Below, one piece after another: positions 59,825 to 64,000 of a stretch of DNA of 64,000 nt (the first letter of the stretch is position 1; the number at the start of each line of letters is the position of its first letter). A program made the translations under genes and the position numbers. The DNA lies in NCBI RefSeq assembly GCF_000308615.1, contig NZ_BAGB01000026.1:52246-116245 (forward strand), written 5' to 3'. The notes beneath the pieces are model-generated. The model had not been told where the DNA came from. It worked only from the letters and a program-made list of their open reading frames with translations, and ran no database searches. This stretch comes from Nocardia jiangxiensis NBRC 101359 (lineage in GTDB: Bacteria > Actinomycetota > Actinomycetes > Mycobacteriales > Mycobacteriaceae).

Positions 59825-60484
59825 ATGACTAAGCACGTCGGCGTTCGCCGGTTGATCCTGCTGCGGCACGGCCAGACCGAATGGAATGCTGCCGACCGCA
59901 TGCAGGGCCAGTACGACACCGATCTCAGCGAACTGGGTCGTCGGCAGGCCAAGGACGCGGCCCGCGAGCTGATGGGGATCGAGCCGATCGCGCTGATCTC
60001 CTCGGATCTACGGCGCGCCTTCGACACCGCCGGCGCCCTGGCCGATCACAGCGATCTGGACGTGGTGCCCGATCAGCGGCTGCGCGAGACCCGGCTCGGC
60101 GACTGGGAGGGCCTGACCCATATCGAGGTGGACGCACGCTATCCCGGTGCGCGCCAACGGTGGCGGCTGGATGCCTCGTTCACCCCGCCCGGTGGTGAGA
60201 GCAAGCTCGAGGTGGGCGCGCGGGCGCTGCCGGTGGTACGCGAATTGTTCGACGCGCGCGCCGACTGGCCCGGCCGTACGATCATCCTCGTCGCGCACGG
60301 CGGGTTGATCGCGGCTCTGACCGCCGCGCTGCTCGAACTGCCTGCGGCGAACTGGCCCGTCCTGGGTGGACTGGCGAATACCAGCTGGGTGCAGCTCAGC
60401 AGTCACGGTCCGAGCATCGAGCAGCCCGGGTGGCGGCTGGATGTATGGAACGCGGCGGCGAAGGTAGCACCTGATGTCCTCTGA
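59825..60484 (+). CDS. gpgP: Glucosyl-3-phosphoglycerate phosphatase (histidine phosphatase family)
   Basis: A 219-residue histidine phosphatase. The active-site RHGQTEWN (about 14-21) contains the phospho-accepting His; the second histidine is in [11 protein letters not shown] (about 158-168); Arg in [11 protein letters not shown] and Glu in [10 protein letters not shown] complete the site. Homologue of Rv2419c, which removes phosphate from glucosyl-3-phosphoglycerate in methylglucose lipopolysaccharide synthesis. ATG 59825 is chosen by length. It overlaps octT by 11 bp, so the two enzymes of the same pathway are coupled. Confidence 0.92.
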   Translation: MTKHVGVRRLILLRHGQTEWNAADRMQGQYDTDLSELGRRQAKDAARELMGIEPIALISSDLRRAFDTAGALADHSDLDVVPDQRLRETRLGDWEGLTHIEVDARYPGARQRWRLDASFTPPGGESKLEVGARALPVVRELFDARADWPGRTIILVAHGGLIAALTAALLELPAANWPVLGGLANTSWVQLSSHGPSIEQPGWRLDVWNAAAKVAPDVL

Positions 60485-61898
60485 CAAACCCACCCCGAAC
60501 GACCGGGACGATGCGACCCGGCAGGTCTCGGACGAATTGCTGCGCAAGGCGTCCGAGGGGCCGGTCCGGCATCTGCCGGACGCGCTGTTCGGCGGGCCGG
60601 CGCCCGCTCGGCCCGGCGACGTGTCGGCCGGTGGTGAAACACCCGCACCCGAGCACGGCGGGACCGTCTCCGACGAACTGTTGCGCAAGGCGTCCGGCGG
60701 GCCCGTGCGGCATCTGCCGGACCTGCTGTTCGGCGGGCCCGCGCCGGAACCGGCTGCGTCGGAACCGAACTCGGGGGCGAACGAGGACGGACGCGTCGGT
60801 TCGGGGACTTCTGCGGGTGATTCCGAGGGAGATACCGGACCGCCCGGGGGGTCGGTGAATGTCGAAACCGCTGTGGTCGCCGGTGATTCCGGTGATCCGG
60901 TGTTGCCTGTCGAGTCCGGGCCGGATGGCCCCCTTGCTGTGAATTCCGCTGCTGACCCGGCAGATTCGAGCGTCGGTTCGCCGAGTTTCGGTGGATCGTC
61001 CGATGCCGGGGCGGTGACGGCGGACGAGGCTGCACAGCTCCGATCACCCGATGTGGAGTCGGAATCCGTTTCGGGCGAGAGTGATTCGGCTGAGGAGGTC
61101 GAGGTCGCGGACGATGCGGATGCTCCGGCTGTCGCCGAGACCGGCTCTGCGGTGAGTAGCAGCGCCGAGTCGGAGGCGGCGGAGGGATCCGGGCGGCCGG
61201 TGCTGCTGGTGATCGCCGACTCGCTGGCCTATTTCGGCCCCAAGGGCGGGCTGCCCGCCGATGATCCGCGTATCTGGCCGAATCTGGTTGCGGCGGAGCT
61301 GGATTGGGATGTCGAGCTGATCGGCCGGATCGGCTGGACCTGCCGCGACGCGTACTGGGCGCTGATCGGCGACCCGCGGGTCTGGGCCGCGGTGCCGCGG
61401 GCCGGTGCGGTGGTCTTCGCGACCGGCGGGATGGACTCGCTGCCCTCGCCGCTGCCGACCGCACTGCGCGAGTTGATTCGCTATGTGCGGCCGCCCGCGG
61501 TGCGGCGGCGAGTGCGCGACGGCTACAACTGGTTGCAGCCGCGGTTGTCGAAACTGGGTCGGCCGGTGGCGTTGCCGCCGCATGTGAGCATCGACTACCT
61601 CGAACAGTGCCGTAACTCGCTGGCGCAGTTGCGTCCCGAGTTGCCGGTGGTGGGCGTGCTGCCGTCGGTGCACGACTGCGAGGCGTACGGCCGGGTACAC
61701 GACGGTCGCGAACCCGCGGTGCGGGCGTTGCGCGAATGGTCCGCGAAAACCGCTGTGCCACTGGTGGATCTGGGGGAGGCGGTGCGCGACAACGTCTTCC
61801 ACGGCGAGTCGAATCCGGATGGCATCCACTGGGGTTGGGAAGGGCATACCGCGGTCGCGCGGGCGATGGTGAAGGTGATCTCGGAGGTGAGTTGCTGA
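60474..61898 (+). CDS. octT: Diglucosylglycerate octanoyltransferase with long N-terminal extension
   Basis: A 474-residue protein. Residues about 240-474 are an SGNH-hydrolase-fold acyltransferase matching the 247-residue OctT (Rv2418c), which octanoylates diglucosylglycerate in methylglucose lipopolysaccharide synthesis: [14 protein letters not shown] with the nucleophile Ser near 249, [10 protein letters not shown], and D/H in [11 protein letters not shown]. Residues 1-240 are extra: a 27-residue unit [25 protein letters not shown] occurs twice (18-44 and 65-91), then a Ser/Glu/Asp-rich disordered stretch. ATG 60474 overlaps gpgP by 11 bp, confirming that the extension is translated from that mRNA if this start is used. 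Confidence 0.88.
   Translation: MSSDKPTPNDRDDATRQVSDELLRKASEGPVRHLPDALFGGPAPARPGDVSAGGETPAPEHGGTVSDELLRKASGGPVRHLPDLLFGGPAPEPAASEPNSGANEDGRVGSGTSAGDSEGDTGPPGGSVNVETAVVAGDSGDPVLPVESGPDGPLAVNSAADPADSSVGSPSFGGSSDAGAVTADEAAQLRSPDVESESVSGESDSAEEVEVADDADAPAVAETGSAVSSSAESEAAEGSGRPVLLVIADSLAYFGPKGGLPADDPRIWPNLVAAELDWDVELIGRIGWTCRDAYWALIGDPRVWAAVPRAGAVVFATGGMDSLPSPLPTALRELIRYVRPPAVRRRVRDGYNWLQPRLSKLGRPVALPPHVSIDYLEQCRNSLAQLRPELPVVGVLPSVHDCEAYGRVHDGREPAVRALREWSAKTAVPLVDLGEAVRDNVFHGESNPDGIHWGWEGHTAVARAMVKVISEVSC
60525..60746 (+). repeat. Two near-identical coding repeats inside octT
   Basis: The DNA encoding residues 18-44 recurs 141 bp downstream (units at about 60525-60605 and 60666-60746), with most changes at third positions. 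The encoded units differ at about three of 27 residues, which suggests selection on the peptide rather than a fresh duplication. Confidence 0.75.
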
Positions 61899-61925
61899 CG
61901 ATGCGGACCGGAGGGCGCTGAGGCG

Positions 61926-62768
61926 ATGTCCGTAGTTGTGGTGACCGATTCCTCCGCGAGCCTGCCCGCCGATCTGGTGGCGGACCTGGGCATTCTCGTG
62001 GTGCCGCTGCATGTGCTGGTGGACGACCGCGAAATTCGCGAGGGCGTGGACGAATGCGCGATCGACTACGCCTCGGCGACGGTGAGCACCTCGGCCGCCT
62101 CGCCGGGTGAGCTGCGGGCGGTCTACGAACGCGCGCTGGCGCTCAGCGGCGGCGATGGCGTTGTGGCCGTACATATTTCTCGTCAGCTCTCGGCGACCTG
62201 GGAGGCCGGGCGACAGGCCGTGCTCGACATGGACGTCGCCGACCGGGTTCGCTTGGTGGATTCGCTCGGCGCCGGGCTCGGCACCGGGCTGCCGGTCCTG
62301 GCCGCCGCGCGCCGCGCCGCCGCCGGTGCGCCGCTGGACATCGTCTACGACTCGGCGGTCGCCGCGGCCGGTCGGGGCCGGGCGTTCATCATGGTCAACC
62401 GCACCGAGCAGTTGCGCCGCGGCGGGCGGCTCAGCAGTGCCGCCGCGTTCTTCGGCACCGAGCTGGTGACCAAACCCCTGCTGCAGATGGTCGAGGGCCG
62501 CCTCGAATTGCGGGAGAAGGCCCGTACCCGGTCCAAGGCCTACGCGAAACTCGTTGCCGCGGCGGTGGATGCGGCCGGAGAGGCAGGCGCGGCAATCGCC
62601 GTCCAGCACCTCGCCGCCCCCGACGCCGCCGTCACCCTCGCCACCCAGCTCCACGAACTGATTCCCGACATCCGCGAATTGATCACCGCGGAATTCGGCC
62701 CGACCCTCGGGGTGCATCTGGGCTCGGGTGCGGTCGGTGTACTGGTGGTCCCCGGCGGCTGCGGCTGA
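61926..62768 (+). CDS. DegV fatty-acid-binding protein
   Basis: A 280-residue DegV-family protein, which binds fatty acids; related FakB proteins feed a fatty-acid kinase. It begins VVVVTDSSASLPADL with the ligand-contact TDS, continues with STSAASPGELRAVYERAL and the second domain NRTEQLRRGGRLSSAAAFFG, then ELVTKPLLQMVEGRLEL. ATG 61926 is 27 bp after the octT stop. Homologue of Rv2417c. No FakA-like kinase is in the window. Confidence 0.93.
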   Translation: MSVVVVTDSSASLPADLVADLGILVVPLHVLVDDREIREGVDECAIDYASATVSTSAASPGELRAVYERALALSGGDGVVAVHISRQLSATWEAGRQAVLDMDVADRVRLVDSLGAGLGTGLPVLAAARRAAAGAPLDIVYDSAVAAAGRGRAFIMVNRTEQLRRGGRLSSAAAFFGTELVTKPLLQMVEGRLELREKARTRSKAYAKLVAAAVDAAGEAGAAIAVQHLAAPDAAVTLATQLHELIPDIRELITAEFGPTLGVHLGSGAVGVLVVPGGCG

Positions 62769-62965
62769 CTTCGGGGGGTGTCCCGAGCATGCGGCGGATC
62801 GTGGCGCAGTCGCCCGAATATTGCTGTAGCAGAACCTTATTCGATCTACTGGGCCGCAGCTGCCAGGACCGGTTCGGGTCGGGTGAGGTCTGTGTCGTTG
62901 TCGACGGGGGCCTACTTGTCGGCATCAGCACAGGGGACCGACATGCGCGGGTCCGGTCGGGTGTG

Positions 62966-62974
62966 TTGTCCACA
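62966..62974 (+). promoter_or_regulatory. DnaA box 1 upstream of comEA
   Basis: TTGTCCACA, the preferred actinobacterial DnaA box (E. coli form TTATCCACA), 18 bp start-to-start from box 2, same orientation. Confidence 0.7.
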
Positions 62975-62983
62975 GCGAATCGG

Positions 62984-62992
62984 TTGTCCACA
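62984..62992 (+). promoter_or_regulatory. DnaA box 2 upstream of comEA
   Basis: A second perfect TTGTCCACA, ending 8 bp before the -10 TATAAC (63000-63005). DnaA bound to both would cover the promoter. Confidence 0.7.
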
Positions 62993-62999
62993 GGGGAGT

Positions 63000-63005
63000 T
63001 ATAAC
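63000..63005 (+). promoter_or_regulatory. -10 element of comEA
   Basis: TATAAC, in the sequence GAGTTATAACCGCAGG. No -35 at normal spacing; the DnaA boxes occupy that zone. Confidence 0.55.
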
Positions 63006-63055
63006 CGCAGGTCGGCGCGGCAATGGGCCGTGGTGTCGGTCCTACGGTGGCTGGC

Positions 63056-63997
63056 ATGGCGCGGGATGACGAGCGGATGCGGGTTCGAGAGCGGCTGGGG
63101 GCGCTCGACGGGCAGGTCCCCGGCCGGCGGGCCGTGCGCGGGGGACGGTGGGATGCCGAGGAGGTCGAGTTCGAGGAGTCCGATGGCGATGGTGAGCCGT
63201 CCGGGGGATGGGACGACGAGGTGTCCGGGGTGCCGAATACCCCGCACTGGCTGAGCGAGCCGGTGGGCAGCGTCTCGCTGTGGCACGAGCGGCTGGTGCC
63301 CGAGCGGTTCCGCGGCGTCCGGCTGCATCCGGGGCGGCGCGGGGTGCTCGTTCTCGCGGTCGTCGGGGTTGTCGCGGTATTGGTGGCGGTCGTGGCGACG
63401 CAGCAGGAAAGTCCTGTCGCACAGCCGGTTCCACCTCTGCCGATGGTGCAGACCTCGGATGTGGCAGCCGCGCCCGCCGCATCCCGCACATCGGTCGAGA
63501 CCACCACGTCCGCGCCCCCACCCAGCCGGCCGGCGGAGCTGGTGGTGAGCGTGGTCGGACTGGTGGAACACGTCGGTCTGCTGCACCTTCCGGCCGGCTC
63601 CCGGGTCGCCGATGCGGTGGCGATCGCGGTGGCCAGGGACGGCGCCGATCTGGCGCGCCTGAATCTCGCCCGACGACTGGCCGACGGCGATCAGATCATC
63701 GTCGGCGCGCTGAGCCCGAACGAGGGCGCACCGCAACTCGGCAGCGCCGTGATATCCGGCAGCGAACACCCCCTGGACACCTCCGGCACCACCTCGGCCC
63801 CCGCGGCCAAGGTGAATCTCAACACCGCCACCGAATCCGAACTGGACGAACTCCCCGGCGTAGGCCCCGCAACGGCCCGCAGCATCATCGCCTGGCGCAC
63901 CGAACACGGCCCCTTCACCACCATCGACCAACTCGCCGAAATCCCGGGCCTGGGCCAATCCCGCCTCAACCGCCTCCGCGACCTGGTGACGCTATGA
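63056..63997 (+). CDS. comEA: ComEA DNA-binding competence protein
   Basis: A 313-residue ComEA-like protein (324 residues if ATG 63023 is used). After a cytosolic charged region there is one membrane helix (GVLVLAVVGVVAVLVAVVAT, about 105-124), then a Pro/Thr-rich stretch, an SLBB-like domain (LHLPAGSRVADAVAIAVARD) and two helix-hairpin-helix motifs at the C-terminus (VNLNTATESELDELPGVGPA and FTTIDQLAEIPGLGQSRLNR). It is likely to bind incoming DNA at the outer face of the membrane. ATG 63056 fits the mycobacterial length. ATGA overlap with the next gene, probably comEC, as in Rv2415c-Rv2414c. Confidence 0.93.
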   Translation: MARDDERMRVRERLGALDGQVPGRRAVRGGRWDAEEVEFEESDGDGEPSGGWDDEVSGVPNTPHWLSEPVGSVSLWHERLVPERFRGVRLHPGRRGVLVLAVVGVVAVLVAVVATQQESPVAQPVPPLPMVQTSDVAAAPAASRTSVETTTSAPPPSRPAELVVSVVGLVEHVGLLHLPAGSRVADAVAIAVARDGADLARLNLARRLADGDQIIVGALSPNEGAPQLGSAVISGSEHPLDTSGTTSAPAAKVNLNTATESELDELPGVGPATARSIIAWRTEHGPFTTIDQLAEIPGLGQSRLNRLRDLVTL

Positions 63998-64000
63998 GCC
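63994..64000 (+). CDS. Start of the next gene, probably comEC, cut by window end
   Basis: ATG 63994 overlaps the comEA stop as ATGA; only two codons are visible. Identity as the ComEC DNA channel is inferred from the usual comEA-comEC order, not from sequence. Confidence 0.4.

Larger units (their letters stand above)
62769..63055 (+). other. 287-bp degV-comEA intergenic region
   Basis: No gene; the eis acetyltransferase that follows degV in M. tuberculosis is absent. It contains two DnaA boxes and a -10 element close to comEA, plus an AT-rich stretch at about 62815-62855. Confidence 0.65.

Noticed and set aside
1..64000. CRISPR arrays, tRNA or rRNA genes, integrases, transposases
   Set aside because: None seen. 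The only repeats are the short GC-rich units, which are not regularly spaced with unique spacers, and no cas, integrase or transposase domains appear.

Overview
The window is high-GC actinobacterial DNA. Its conserved genes and their order match Mycobacteriales. The valS-folC-DUF4233-ndk-rne-rplU-rpmA-obg-proB run and the proA-MoxR-VWA-nadD-rsfS-gpgP-octT-degV-comEA run follow the Mycobacterium tuberculosis order from Rv2448c down to Rv2415c. The glpD-TetR-FAD oxidase-lipid kinase group at 2.2-7.0 kb copies the order Rv2249c-Rv2252. The gpgP/octT pair (methylglucose lipopolysaccharide synthesis), an EspG-type chaperone and F420-type enzymes point to Nocardia or a close relative. That genus call rests on gene content remembered from these genomes; no database search was run.

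Layout. 0-2 kb: a truncated SDR, a two-domain VOC protein and a DinB-like protein. 2.2-7.4 kb: glycerol-3-phosphate/glycerolipid block (glpD, TetR, FAD oxidase, diacylglycerol kinase) and a small exported protein. 7.9-21.7 kb: housekeeping core (valS, folC, DUF4233, ndk, rne, rplU, rpmA, obg, proB), with several stem-loops and a family of short GC-rich repeats just upstream of ndk and obg. 21.7-52.6 kb: a roughly 31 kb accessory block that splits proB from proA. 52.6-64 kb: second core run (proA, MoxR/VWA pair, a TPR protein, nadD, rsfS, gpgP, octT, degV, comEA), ending at the first bases of the probable comEC.

The accessory block holds: a type VII secretion substrate cassette (EspG-like chaperone, small YxxxD protein, PPE-like WxG protein with a proline-rich tail); a RecQ helicase with a phosphoribosyltransferase-like tail beside a stand-alone LigD-type polymerase; an AbiEi-like/DUF559 protein; a GH43-like propeller next to an FGGY sugar kinase, with a GH172 (DUF2961) protein 4 kb further on; an MFS/GlxA-type AraC pair; a LuxR-type STAND regulator; an LLM oxidoreductase; a methyltransferase behind a MerR-type operator; an IclR/VOC-dioxygenase pair; a fusion of an old-yellow-enzyme domain to an F420-type nitroreductase domain facing a TetR gene with a double operator; and an FCD regulator/MFS operon. 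No transposase, integrase, tRNA, rRNA or CRISPR array was seen, so the block looks like stepwise gene gain rather than one recent mobile element.

Systems most worth attention are the orphan EspG/YxxxD/PPE-like cassette, the OYE-F420 fusion with its TetR operator pair, the repeat-bearing N-terminal extension on OctT, the two perfect DnaA boxes in front of comEA, and the MerR-type operator that would give a leaderless methyltransferase mRNA.
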